Source: a virus. From it: 52,758 nucleotides of DNA. Within the stretch, counting starts at the first letter, position 1; every line of letters starts with the position of its first letter. The stretch is taken from positions 1 to 52,758 of the IMG/VR virus record IMGVR_UViG_3300020394_000115; one strand, given 5' to 3'. Shown here piece after piece: positions 33,528-42,542 of this stretch. The notes beneath the pieces are model-generated. The model made no database searches. It saw only the letters and a program-made list of their open reading frames with translations, and was not told the DNA's origin. The position numbers and the translations under genes are program-made.

Positions 33528-34593
33528 TCAAGGCGTAGGTCACGCAAATAGAGCAAAGGCTTTAGGTGAGTATCTAACAACCAGACTTATTATAACTAGA
33601 CCTTTTACAGGTAAATCAACCGATACTGAATTTTTTGGACACGATAAAGTCTATAACGATTTATATCAAGATTATAGAGAGTATGACCCAGATGTAATTA
33701 TTACAGAGGGATATCCTTTTGGTCGATATGGTTGGGACCCATTTTGGGCTGAACAATGGGGTCATAAATGGGAACATGGTGGCGTTTTAGATATATTAGA
33801 ACATGCAAAAGAAAATAAGAAAAAAATTTATTCATTAGATAGAGATATACCTTGGATTCAACCAAAGGAAATGTATTTCTATATTGATAGATTAAATGAA
33901 TATTATGATGGTGTGTTTTTTGCTGGCGACTATAATTTTTTAGACGCAACTGAGCAACTATATGAAACCCCCATGATAGATTGTGAAGTTTATAATACTG
34001 GTTATATTACATATCCTTATACCAAACCAAGTGTTGATAAAAGAGATGGTATATTAGTATCTGGTGGTGATTGGTATAAACTAACTCATAAGTATCAAAG
34101 ATTATTTCTTGAAGTAAAAGAAGCAATTCCTAGTTTAAAAATATCTTTTATTATTGGTGATAAAACACCAAAAGATATTTTAAAAATGGCAGAGAATAGA
34201 GATATTAATTTAATTAAAAGACCAAGTGTAAATGAATTTAGAGATTATTTGTCTGTACATAAAATGGCATTTACATCTTTAGGTTATATGACTTTTACTG
34301 ATTTAAATATTACAAAAACACCAGCGTTAGTTGTTCCAAATGAATATTCATCATCTGAATTATATGATGTAAATAATAATGTTATAGGAAACGAAGAAAC
34401 TTATAGAACATCTAGATATTCAGACGAAGGTGGTTGCCATTGGATACCACAAAAAGATTTAGATATAGATTTAATATTAGGAGGTATTGAAGAGACAATG
34501 AAAATTAAACAAGAGGATATACCAGATATCGATTTAGATGGTGGAGAATATATTAAACAATGTTTGATAGAGAAGAAAATAAAATATATTTAA
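33499..34593 (+). CDS. GT-B fold glycosyltransferase (MurG-like)
   Basis: The 364-residue protein has the N-terminal motif QGVGHANRAKALGEYL (residues 11-26), as in GT-B enzymes of the MurG/GT28 type (G.GH..R..AL). The middle has ILVSGGDWYKLTHKYQRLF, the start of the second Rossmann domain, and the C-terminal half has FTSLGYMTFTDLNITKTPAL, similar to the donor-binding loop. It should transfer a sugar from a nucleotide donor. Start ATG 33499 preferred; TTG and GTG codons precede it in frame. It overlaps the DegT-like gene by 29 bases. Confidence 0.7.
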   Translation: MKHLVLVQSNQGVGHANRAKALGEYLTTRLIITRPFTGKSTDTEFFGHDKVYNDLYQDYREYDPDVIITEGYPFGRYGWDPFWAEQWGHKWEHGGVLDILEHAKENKKKIYSLDRDIPWIQPKEMYFYIDRLNEYYDGVFFAGDYNFLDATEQLYETPMIDCEVYNTGYITYPYTKPSVDKRDGILVSGGDWYKLTHKYQRLFLEVKEAIPSLKISFIIGDKTPKDILKMAENRDINLIKRPSVNEFRDYLSVHKMAFTSLGYMTFTDLNITKTPALVVPNEYSSSELYDVNNNVIGNEETYRTSRYSDEGGCHWIPQKDLDIDLILGGIEETMKIKQEDIPDIDLDGGEYIKQCLIEKKIKYI

Positions 34594-35627
34594 AAAGTAT
34601 TCAAGGTGCGATAGATGGTGGACATATGCAAGCCTCGATAGATAACAAGTACATGTACCCTTGGCGTATAAACATATTTCCTGGTACGAGTTGTATGTTT
34701 TTTTGTTCTTTCTGTGGTAGAAATCATGGTTCTGTTGTTGATGATGCATATGAATCATATCTTTACTTTAAACAAGTAATAGAACAAGATAGTGGTAAAG
34801 ACCCTAAAGTTTTTGGTATAGGTGGTGGACTAGAACCACTGACAACACCTTACATAGGTGAAATATTTAAAAACTTACATGATGGTGGGTATAAATGTAG
34901 AATGTTAACAAATGCTTTTTTACTTAATAACAAGTATATTAAAAAACATGAATATATTAATTCGTTAGATCATATTAGAGTATCTTTGTATGGTATAGAT
35001 GAAGAAGAATATAAAAGTACAACAAAACATAATAAGGGTTGGCATGTTGTAAAAGAAAATTTAAAAAATTATAACAAGATTGAAAATAGAACTAAGTTAT
35101 ATTTAAATTATATACTATTACCAAGTAACTATAAAAACATATTAAAAGTAATTGATTATATTGATTACATAGGTGGATGTGATAATTTATCTTTACGTGA
35201 AGACTTTGCTTTTCATTATGAGATTGAAGAGAGAAAAACTTTGGCAGAGTATCTTTTAAAATTTGATACTGAAATAAAAAAGAGAGGTATAAGAGTTGAC
35301 TATGGTTATTCTTTATCTCAATTACTAAAAGGTTTGGAAACAAAACTATTAAGAGTAACTTCGGTAGATCAATTAACCAGAAGACAATCGCCACAAGTAA
35401 AGATTGCCCTTGACCCGAGAGGCGATATATATTATTATCAAGAAGCAGGTTTCATAGATAGACCTGGTTCAGATAGACATATTTTGGGTAATATAAAAAA
35501 TTCTTCTATTGAAGAAGAGCTAAAAAAAGAAGTTGAAATAGAACCTGATATAAATGATGTAAAATATATGGACGCATTTAATCAGACTGTTGAATTATAT
35601 AAATGGAGTAAGCGATGTATGAATTAA
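34560..35627 (+). CDS. Radical SAM enzyme
   Basis: The 355-residue protein has the [4Fe-4S] ligand motif CMFFCSFC (Cys45, Cys49, Cys52), followed by the GIGGGLEPLTTP block (SAM-binding GGE-like) and MLTNAFLL, LDHIRVSLYG and LYLNYILLPSN strands of the TIM barrel. No C-terminal auxiliary-cluster cysteines are evident. The substrate is unknown. Adjacent aminotransferase-like and glycosyltransferase genes suggest a deoxy- or amino-sugar reaction. It overlaps the upstream gene by 34 bases and gp62 by 13. Confidence 0.8.
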   Translation: MFDREENKIYLKSIQGAIDGGHMQASIDNKYMYPWRINIFPGTSCMFFCSFCGRNHGSVVDDAYESYLYFKQVIEQDSGKDPKVFGIGGGLEPLTTPYIGEIFKNLHDGGYKCRMLTNAFLLNNKYIKKHEYINSLDHIRVSLYGIDEEEYKSTTKHNKGWHVVKENLKNYNKIENRTKLYLNYILLPSNYKNILKVIDYIDYIGGCDNLSLREDFAFHYEIEERKTLAEYLLKFDTEIKKRGIRVDYGYSLSQLLKGLETKLLRVTSVDQLTRRQSPQVKIALDPRGDIYYYQEAGFIDRPGSDRHILGNIKNSSIEEELKKEVEIEPDINDVKYMDAFNQTVELYKWSKRCMN

Positions 35628-36010
35628 AAGATTATTTGAATTCTATTAATTATGGTAAAAATAATTTAATGGATAGTGGTGACCCAATGTGGGAAAAGAA
35701 ATACCCAGCATTTGTAGTAAACAAATGTCTCGCCCCTTTTGGTGATACGATACAGTTAGTTAATGAAATGAATCGTAATCATCATCTAGACAAAAAGTTA
35801 CAATATGACTTTTTACTAAATAGTTTAAGGACACGTAAAAGATTTGCACCTTGGATGAGGTCAAGTAAGTCCAAAAATTTAGAGTATGTAAAAGAGTATT
35901 ATGGTTATAATAATGAAAAAGGACAATCTGCTCTTAGCATATTAAACAATGAACAAATTAAAACAATAAAAGATAAATTGAATAAGGGTGGTAAACATGG
36001 AAAACGTTAA
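35615..36010 (+). CDS. gp62: Clamp loader small subunit gp62
   Basis: A 131-residue protein, shorter than T4 gp62 (187) as in marine relatives. Key segments are YPAFVVNKCLAPFGDTIQLV, NEMNRNHHLDKKLQYDFL and RTRKRFAPWMRSSKSKNLEY. It is the non-ATPase subunit that completes the clamp loader with gp44. It overlaps the radical SAM gene and the regA start, so despite the insertion the operon remains translationally linked. Confidence 0.9.
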   Translation: MYELKDYLNSINYGKNNLMDSGDPMWEKKYPAFVVNKCLAPFGDTIQLVNEMNRNHHLDKKLQYDFLLNSLRTRKRFAPWMRSSKSKNLEYVKEYYGYNNEKGQSALSILNNEQIKTIKDKLNKGGKHGKR

Positions 36011-36431
36011 GTGGTCGAGAGAAAACATGCTCGAAATTACACTAAAGCAACCTGATGATTTCCTTAAAGTGAGAGAAACACTTTCACGTATCGGAGTTGC
36101 TTCTAGAAAAGAAAAAAAATTATATCAATCTTGCCATATACTTCATAAACAAGGCAAGTATTACATAGTACATTTCAAAGAGTTATTTGCATTAGACGGC
36201 AAGGAAACAAACTTGTCTGAGAATGATATAGGTCGTAGAAATCGTATTGCATCATTACTTTCAGATTGGGGTTTGGTATCAGTAGTTGGTAATACTGAAC
36301 CAATTGCACCACTAAGCCAAATTAAGATTATAGCATTTAAAGAAAAAAACGATTGGATTTTAGAAACAAAATATAATATTGGAAAGTCTAAGGACTCTAG
36401 TGATGGCAATACAAAATCTACCACAACTTAA
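35997..36431 (+). CDS. regA: Translational repressor RegA
   Basis: The 144-residue protein resembles T4 RegA (122) with a longer Ser/Lys/Thr-rich tail. It has MLEITLKQPDDFLKVRETLS, SRIGVASRKEKKLYQSCHI, FKELFALDGK and GRRNRIASLLSDWGLV, the RegA core. RegA binds translation start regions of early mRNAs, including clamp-loader genes in T4. Start at the ATG 35997, preceded by AAGGGTGG; a GTG three codons earlier is possible. Confidence 0.93.
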   Translation: MENVKWSRENMLEITLKQPDDFLKVRETLSRIGVASRKEKKLYQSCHILHKQGKYYIVHFKELFALDGKETNLSENDIGRRNRIASLLSDWGLVSVVGNTEPIAPLSQIKIIAFKEKNDWILETKYNIGKSKDSSDGNTKSTTT

Positions 36432-37155
36432 AAAACAATTACGACTGATAGAGGAAAGTCATTTAATCTACAAACCTTTTGGTGAGTACGGTAGATATCG
36501 TTTTCCAAAAGAAGTTGTTAAAAGTTCATCTTTAGTTTATAGCATTGGGGTATCAAAAGATTGTGATATGGAAATCGCCATGGCAACTGACAACCCCGAT
36601 TTAAAATTTCATTGTTTTGATGGTTCACCACAATCAAAAAAATGGTGGGATACTGATAGTTGGCCATTTAAACCATCGATGACTTTTCATAATGTTTGTT
36701 ATGCACCTGATAATAATATCAATGTTCCATTTTATTACAATCCATTAAAAGAAATAGAAACTAGAATAGGATATGGTGATAGACCATATGGTAGAGAATA
36801 CAATTTAAAACCACACTTTATTAATGCTGTTGAAAATGTATATGAGGATAGTAAACAAAAACATGTTTTAGTTGAGACACAAAATTTTAGAACCATGATT
36901 AGTAAACATGGATTACCTGACATAATTAAAGCAGACACTTGGGGAATATGGTATGAGACTTGTAAAGAAATATTAGATTACAACATACCAATAAAATGTT
37001 TTCATATTAGAGCACATTTATTTTGTCCAACACCAGAAGAAAAACTATTTGATTTAATAGAAATAATAAGCGATTTTAAAGAAAAAGGATATGAAGCATA
37101 TCTAACACGACCAAGAGAAAACTTTGGATGTGACATGTTTTTTTTAAAAAAGTAA
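36403..37155 (+). CDS. FkbM-like methyltransferase
   Basis: The 250-residue protein has the motif I-like segment VYSIGVSKDCDMEIAMA (residues 45-61), a second strand reading FHCFDGSPQSKKWW, and IKADTWGIW near residue 180, the [DE].[DE]G-like block of FkbM O-methyltransferases. FkbM enzymes often methylate sugars. The ATG at 36403 has an AAGGA site eight bases upstream; an in-frame TTG at 36379 is less likely. It lies between regA and the polymerase promoter. Confidence 0.6.
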   Translation: MAIQNLPQLKKQLRLIEESHLIYKPFGEYGRYRFPKEVVKSSSLVYSIGVSKDCDMEIAMATDNPDLKFHCFDGSPQSKKWWDTDSWPFKPSMTFHNVCYAPDNNINVPFYYNPLKEIETRIGYGDRPYGREYNLKPHFINAVENVYEDSKQKHVLVETQNFRTMISKHGLPDIIKADTWGIWYETCKEILDYNIPIKCFHIRAHLFCPTPEEKLFDLIEIISDFKEKGYEAYLTRPRENFGCDMFFLKK

Positions 37156-37184
37156 TTGACAATAAGATACTAATAATATATTAT
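37156..37184 (+). promoter_or_regulatory. Host-type promoter of the DNA polymerase gene
   Basis: TTGACA at 37156-37161, a 17-base spacer and TATTAT at 37179-37184. The -35 begins on the base after the preceding stop codon, and the polymerase ATG is nine bases past the -10, so the leader is very short. Confidence 0.75.
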
Positions 37185-37192
37185 GGTAAACG

Positions 37193-39670
37193 ATGAGTAA
37201 GTTTTACACAAATGTTATACAATGGGGAAACAATCTTTTACTAAGAGAGATTGTCAATGGTGAACGTATTAATCGTAGGATTAAATATTCGCCTACTATG
37301 TTTTGCCCTGTCATGAGAGAAACAAAATACAAAACTCTTCAAGGCAAATATGTGATGCCTGTTAAACATGAGACTATCAAAGAAGCCAAGAATTGGATTC
37401 AACAATACGAAGATCAGCCTCACTTGGTATATGGTAATACCAACTTTCAATTTAATTATCTGTATGAACAATATCCTAACCTTGAGTGGAATATGGATGA
37501 AGTATTAATTATTACAATTGATATTGAGGTTGCTTGTGAGAATGGTTTTCCAAATGTAAAAGATGCAGCTGAGGAAATGTTATCTATCACAATTAAGAAC
37601 CAGCAGAATAAACAAATATTTGTTTGGGGTGTAGGTAAGTATCAAACAAGTAGAAAAGATGTTGTGTATATTGAATGTGATAATGAATATGAATTACTTA
37701 CAGAGTTTCTAAAGTTTTGGAAAGTAAATCAACCAGATGTTATTACTGGTTGGAATACAGAATTTTTTGATATACCTTATTTGTGTAATCGTATTAAAAG
37801 AATAATGGGTGAGGATACTTTAAAAGATTTATCACCATGGAGATCAGTATTATCTAAAACAATATATCAAATGGGAAGACAACATCAAATATACGAAATA
37901 CAAGGTGTTGCAGCTCTTGACTACTATGATCTATATAGAAAATTTACATACACCAATCAAGAGAGTTACAAACTAGATCATATTGCTAGTGTAGAACTTG
38001 GTATTAAGAAAGATGAAAATCCACATGATACGTTTAGAGATTGGTATACAAATGACTTTCAATCTTTTATAGATTACAATATCAAAGACGTTGAGATAGT
38101 TGACCAACTAGAAGACAAGATGAAACTAATTGAACTATGTTTAACAATGGCATATGAGGCAAAAGTAAATTATGTTGATGTTCTCGGTACAGTTCGTTAT
38201 TGGGATATGTTAATACACAACTACTTAATGGATAAAAAAATTGTTATACCACAAAAAACTGATAAAGAAAAATCTGACAAGTATGAAGGTGCATATGTTA
38301 AAGACCCACAGGTTGGCGAACACAAATGGGTTGTGTCTTTTGACTTGAATAGTTTGTATCCACATCTAATTATGCAATATAATATTTCACCAGAAACATT
38401 GAAGAGTGAAAGAACTGTACCTAATATGAATGTGGATAAGATGTTAAGTAAATCAGTTGATACATCTATATTAGAAAATACTACCATGACACCAAATGGT
38501 GCTTTGTTTAGAACTGATAAAAAAGGTTTTTTACCTGAGATGATGCAAACAATGTATGATGATAGAGTTAAGTATAAACGAGCAATGTTAGATGCTAAAC
38601 AAGAATATGAAAAAACTAAAAATGCAAAATTATTAAAAATGATATCTAAGTTCGATAATATTCAAATGGCAAGAAAGATTTCACTTAACTCAGCTTATGG
38701 TGCGATTGGTAACAAATGGTTTAGATATTACAATTTACCTATGGCAGAAGCAATAACCACTTCTGGTCAACTATCTATTCGTTGGATTGAACATAAGATA
38801 AATGAATACATGAATAATATAAATCAAACAAAAGATGTTGATTATGTTATTGCGTCTGATACAGACTCAGTTTATATTCGATTTGATGAACTAATAGAAA
38901 AATTTAATCCAAAAAACCCAGTTGACTTTCTTGATAAAATAGCTAAAGATAAAGTAGAACCATTTATTAATCAAGCGTATCAAGAACTTGCTGATTACAC
39001 ACACGCATACGATCAGAAAATGCAAATGAAACGTGAAGTGATTGCAGACAAAGGTATATGGACAGCAAAGAAAAGATATATTTTAAATGCACATGACGTT
39101 GAAGGTGTTCGTTATCAAGAACCTAAATTAAAAATTATGGGAATAGAAGCAGTTAAGTCTTCAACACCAGCACCTTGTCGTGAAAAAATTAAACAAGCAT
39201 TACGTATTATTATGGATGGTAACGAAAAAGAATTAAATATATTTATTCAAAATTTTAGAACTGAGTTTCTAACATTACCACCAGAGGATGTGGCATATCC
39301 TAGAAGTGTGAATGGTCTAGATAAGTGGACTGAATCACACAATCTATTTAAAAAGGGAGCACCAATACATGTCAAAGGTGCTATATTATATAATTATCTA
39401 GTTAAGAAAAATAAACTATCTCACAAATACCCATTTATACAAGAGGGTGATAAGATTAAATTTTTACATATGCAATTACCAAACATATATCAATCTTCTA
39501 GTATTTCATTTATTACTTCATTACCAAAAGAAATAAAGTTTGCTGTTGATTATGAAACACAATTTGAAAAGTCTTTTATTGAACCTCTACATTATATTAC
39601 TGAAAAAATTAAATGGAATGTAGATAGAACTTATGGTACTCAAGGTACTCTAGATGAATTTTTTGTATGA
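37193..39670 (+). CDS. gp43: Family B DNA polymerase gp43
   Basis: An 825-residue replicative polymerase (T4: 898). Exonuclease motifs are IDIE (Asp110, Glu112), TGWNTEFFDIPYL and YNIKDVEIVDQLED. Polymerase motifs are FDLNSLYPHLIMQYN, KISLNSAYGAIGN and ASDTDSVYI. It ends GTLDEFF, a clamp-binding type tail that matches T4 polymerase. It has its own TTGACA promoter and overlaps the next gene by ATGA. Confidence 0.98.
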   Translation: MSKFYTNVIQWGNNLLLREIVNGERINRRIKYSPTMFCPVMRETKYKTLQGKYVMPVKHETIKEAKNWIQQYEDQPHLVYGNTNFQFNYLYEQYPNLEWNMDEVLIITIDIEVACENGFPNVKDAAEEMLSITIKNQQNKQIFVWGVGKYQTSRKDVVYIECDNEYELLTEFLKFWKVNQPDVITGWNTEFFDIPYLCNRIKRIMGEDTLKDLSPWRSVLSKTIYQMGRQHQIYEIQGVAALDYYDLYRKFTYTNQESYKLDHIASVELGIKKDENPHDTFRDWYTNDFQSFIDYNIKDVEIVDQLEDKMKLIELCLTMAYEAKVNYVDVLGTVRYWDMLIHNYLMDKKIVIPQKTDKEKSDKYEGAYVKDPQVGEHKWVVSFDLNSLYPHLIMQYNISPETLKSERTVPNMNVDKMLSKSVDTSILENTTMTPNGALFRTDKKGFLPEMMQTMYDDRVKYKRAMLDAKQEYEKTKNAKLLKMISKFDNIQMARKISLNSAYGAIGNKWFRYYNLPMAEAITTSGQLSIRWIEHKINEYMNNINQTKDVDYVIASDTDSVYIRFDELIEKFNPKNPVDFLDKIAKDKVEPFINQAYQELADYTHAYDQKMQMKREVIADKGIWTAKKRYILNAHDVEGVRYQEPKLKIMGIEAVKSSTPAPCREKIKQALRIIMDGNEKELNIFIQNFRTEFLTLPPEDVAYPRSVNGLDKWTESHNLFKKGAPIHVKGAILYNYLVKKNKLSHKYPFIQEGDKIKFLHMQLPNIYQSSSISFITSLPKEIKFAVDYETQFEKSFIEPLHYITEKIKWNVDRTYGTQGTLDEFFV

Positions 39671-40473
39671 TAGATAAACTATTAGTTGAAAATATAGAAC
39701 AAACAACACCAGATCAAAACGTGGCAGTATTATTGTCTGGTGGGGTTGATAGTATATCAGTTGCATTGGCAGCTCATAGACTAGGAAAAACTATAACAGC
39801 ATATTCTTTTTGCCTTGACAACGAGCCCTCTTATGATTATAATAAGGCTAAAGAGATTGCAAAGAATCACAATTGGGCATTTGTAGGAACTGTAATAGAC
39901 ACTACAAAACTTGAACAAGACTTTTACAAGTTGGTAAGTTTAGGATGCAAAAAGAAAACTCATTATGAATGTGTGTATCCTTTTTTACATGTGTACCCAA
40001 AGATTGCAGAGACTTATGTACTCTCTGGTTGGGCAGCAGATGGTTATTATGGAGTAAGTAAAAAAGCAAACATCCATTATAAACATACTAAAGAAAAGTT
40101 TGATGAGTTTAGAGATCAATACTTTTTACCAGAAAATGCAGCTGGATATAAAATGCATAAAAAAGTTTCGGATATGTATAATAAAAAATTTATTACACCA
40201 TATCTAAGAATGAATGTGAAAGATTATTTTTATAGTATGGATTGGTATCAATTAAATCAACCTTATCAAAAACATCACGTAAGAACTGCTTTTAATCTTG
40301 ACAAAGACGTTAAGAAACATTTAAACTTACAATTAGATTCAAAAATAAATGTATTGTTTGAAAGACTGCTAAATAATAAAAAGATAAACTATAAAGGAAG
40401 ATCAAGAGTGATGGACATGGTTAGAGATTGGCCTAAACCTGAAGGTGCAACACTAAATCAATTTATGATATGA
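39667..40473 (+). CDS. PP-loop ATPase, asparagine synthetase-like
   Basis: The 268-residue protein has the PP-loop SGGVDS (24-29) in VAVLLSGGVDSISVAL and a later YVLSGWAADGYYG that resembles the S.GGDE.F.G block of the asparagine synthetase synthase domain. The glutaminase domain is absent, so it would need free ammonia or a different nucleophile. It may adenylate and amidate a small molecule or modify a base. Coupled to gp43 and to the C5 methylase by ATGA overlaps. Confidence 0.7.
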   Translation: MIDKLLVENIEQTTPDQNVAVLLSGGVDSISVALAAHRLGKTITAYSFCLDNEPSYDYNKAKEIAKNHNWAFVGTVIDTTKLEQDFYKLVSLGCKKKTHYECVYPFLHVYPKIAETYVLSGWAADGYYGVSKKANIHYKHTKEKFDEFRDQYFLPENAAGYKMHKKVSDMYNKKFITPYLRMNVKDYFYSMDWYQLNQPYQKHHVRTAFNLDKDVKKHLNLQLDSKINVLFERLLNNKKINYKGRSRVMDMVRDWPKPEGATLNQFMI

Positions 40474-41609
40474 AATACAAACCTTATTTAATGAAAGATG
40501 TACATGCTGGAGAAGCTCTGAATAAGTTTAGAGTTATATCTACTTTCGCTGGTGGTGGAGGTTCATCTACAGGTTACAGACTTGCTGGTGGTAAGATACT
40601 TGCAATTAATGAGTTTGTTGAAGAGGCAAGAAATACTTACAGAGACAATTATCCTAACACACCAATTCTTGATGGTGATATAAAAGAACTTACAGGTAAA
40701 GAATTTTTAGAAGTAACAAAATTAAAAGAAGGTGAACTAGAATTATTAGATGGCAGTCCACCTTGTTCAGCATTTAGTATGTGTGGTACTCTTGCAAGAG
40801 AGGGAACTGTACATAGTGATGGGTTTGGTAAAACTAAATCTTATTCAGATGGTAAGATAGTTACAAACATCGAAGACTTATTTTTTGAGTTTCTAAGAGT
40901 TGCTGAAGTTATTAGACCAAAAACTATTATTGCAGAAAATGTTGAGGGTCTAACAGTTGGAGAAGCAAAACAATATTTTAATAAAATTCAAAATACATTT
41001 GAAGACATTGGATATCAAGTAGTTGCAAAAGTACACGATTGTTCTCAGTTTGGTGTTCCACAAAGAAGACGAAGAGTTTTCTTCATGGCAGTACGTGATG
41101 ATATCATGGATGAAGTTGGTTTAAACTTTATGACATTATCATCTTTATTTCCTGAGCCAAATAAAACAATTACTACTTTACAAGGTGCCTTTGATGGTTT
41201 AGAGTATGATAAAGATGAAGTTGATATGTTAACTACAAAATGGAAAGAGACAGCATACTATAAACAAACATGTGTTTTGATGCCAAGAAACCCAGATAAA
41301 GTTATTACTGGTACAGACTATCATCCTAAAGGATGGCACTTTAATTTAAAGATTGCTTCAGAGTTTCACCCTAGTCCTACTATTACAGCGATGGGTGCAA
41401 CAGAAAAAACTGCTGGAGTTTGTCATTGGAATGATGATAGAAAATTTACACTTGGCGAATTAAAAAGAGTTACTTCATTACCAGATGATTTTGTACTTAC
41501 AGGTAAGTGGGCACAAAAAAGTGAAAGATGTGGTCGTATGGTACCTAGTCTTATGATGAAAGCTCTTGCTGAATCAATGTATAACAAGGTGATAAAAAAT
41601 GCCAGATAA
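40470..41609 (+). CDS. DNA cytosine-C5 methyltransferase
   Basis: A 379-residue enzyme with the C5-methylase motifs in order: FAGGGGSSTG (27-36, SAM), GSPPCSAFS (95-103, catalytic Cys99), IIAENVEGL (ENV 156-158), QRRRRVFFMA (motif VIII) and a C-terminal block with RVTSLPDDFVLTG. The target recognition region is short. It would put m5C into phage DNA, complementing the MT-A70 adenine methylase at 19732. Confidence 0.93.
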   Translation: MKYKPYLMKDVHAGEALNKFRVISTFAGGGGSSTGYRLAGGKILAINEFVEEARNTYRDNYPNTPILDGDIKELTGKEFLEVTKLKEGELELLDGSPPCSAFSMCGTLAREGTVHSDGFGKTKSYSDGKIVTNIEDLFFEFLRVAEVIRPKTIIAENVEGLTVGEAKQYFNKIQNTFEDIGYQVVAKVHDCSQFGVPQRRRRVFFMAVRDDIMDEVGLNFMTLSSLFPEPNKTITTLQGAFDGLEYDKDEVDMLTTKWKETAYYKQTCVLMPRNPDKVITGTDYHPKGWHFNLKIASEFHPSPTITAMGATEKTAGVCHWNDDRKFTLGELKRVTSLPDDFVLTGKWAQKSERCGRMVPSLMMKALAESMYNKVIKNAR

Positions 41610-42306
41610 TGATTTTACTTTCGCACATAGAGACGAAGGTTTTGATAATCATATAGATAAATCTATTCGTGGTTATCAAGATATGTTAAAAGATGTAGTA
41701 TCTTTTTCTAGATACTTTATAGAAGACGGAACATATGTATTAGATATAGGATGTTCTACAGGTAAACTTACTGAAAGAATAATAAAAGCAAATAAAGATA
41801 TAGCACCATCTGCTCATTATGTTGGTGTTGAATATGCAAAAGGTTTTCAGAAAGACTTAAAAGAAAGAACTAAAACAATTAAAAATAATCATGATATTGA
41901 ACCAAAGTTTTTACATGCAGATATTAGATATCATGATTTTGATTATAGACATAAATTATCATTAGCAACTTCTATCTTTACTTTACAGTTTATGCCAAAG
42001 AGAGATAGAGAGGATGTAATTAAAAAAGTGTACAATCAACTACAACCTGGTGGAGCTTTAGTGTTTGCAGAAAAAGTTTATTGTGAAAATCCACAAATAC
42101 AAGACATGATGACTTTTATGTATTACGACCATAAGAAAGAAAGCTTTAGTTGTGATGATATAATGACAAAAGAAAAAACATTAAGACATATGTTAAAACC
42201 TAATACTTACGATGAATTAAAACAGTTTATGTACAATGCTGGATTTAAAGATGTGCAAGTGTTCTGGCGAAACTTTATGTTCATAGGAGCGATAGCAATA
42301 AAATGA
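41599..42306 (+). CDS. CmoA-like SAM-dependent enzyme
   Basis: The 235-residue protein matches the CmoA family start to end: DFTFAHRDEGFDNHIDKSIRGY (18 of these in the family pattern F.FD..VA..FD.MI.RS.PGY), SAM site VLDIGCSTGKL (47-57), TLQFMPKRDREDVIKKVYNQ and PGGALVFAEKV. CmoA makes carboxy-SAM for tRNA wobble-uridine modification. The Arg that salt-bridges the extra carboxylate in E. coli CmoA (Arg199, from memory) appears to be Glu192 here, so it may be an ordinary methyltransferase. Overlaps the C5 methylase by 11 bases. Confidence 0.7.
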   Translation: MPDNDFTFAHRDEGFDNHIDKSIRGYQDMLKDVVSFSRYFIEDGTYVLDIGCSTGKLTERIIKANKDIAPSAHYVGVEYAKGFQKDLKERTKTIKNNHDIEPKFLHADIRYHDFDYRHKLSLATSIFTLQFMPKRDREDVIKKVYNQLQPGGALVFAEKVYCENPQIQDMMTFMYYDHKKESFSCDDIMTKEKTLRHMLKPNTYDELKQFMYNAGFKDVQVFWRNFMFIGAIAIK

Positions 42307-42530
42307 GTAAGGCAAGTGAAGAGAAAAGAATGTATGAAAGTCTAAAGGCTCATGCTGAAGACATGTCATACGAAAATGAAGGTAGTACTGTTACTATCCC
42401 ATTAAAAGAATATGATAAATTAAAACAACAACAATCTTATATTACAGATAAAAGTTTAATTGCTGTGATAGATAAGATAGAAGAATTGGTTAGAGCATTA
42501 AGAAAACATATTGTTCGAACTGATATATAA
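42303..42530 (+). CDS. Small helical protein of unknown function
   Basis: A 75-residue charged protein, helical at both ends with a beta-like middle (GSTVTIPLKEYDKL). It is coupled by ATGA to the CmoA-like gene and lies 12 bases before uvsX. No family recognised. Confidence 0.5.
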   Translation: MSKASEEKRMYESLKAHAEDMSYENEGSTVTIPLKEYDKLKQQQSYITDKSLIAVIDKIEELVRALRKHIVRTDI

Positions 42531-42542
42531 TAGGAGTAAATT

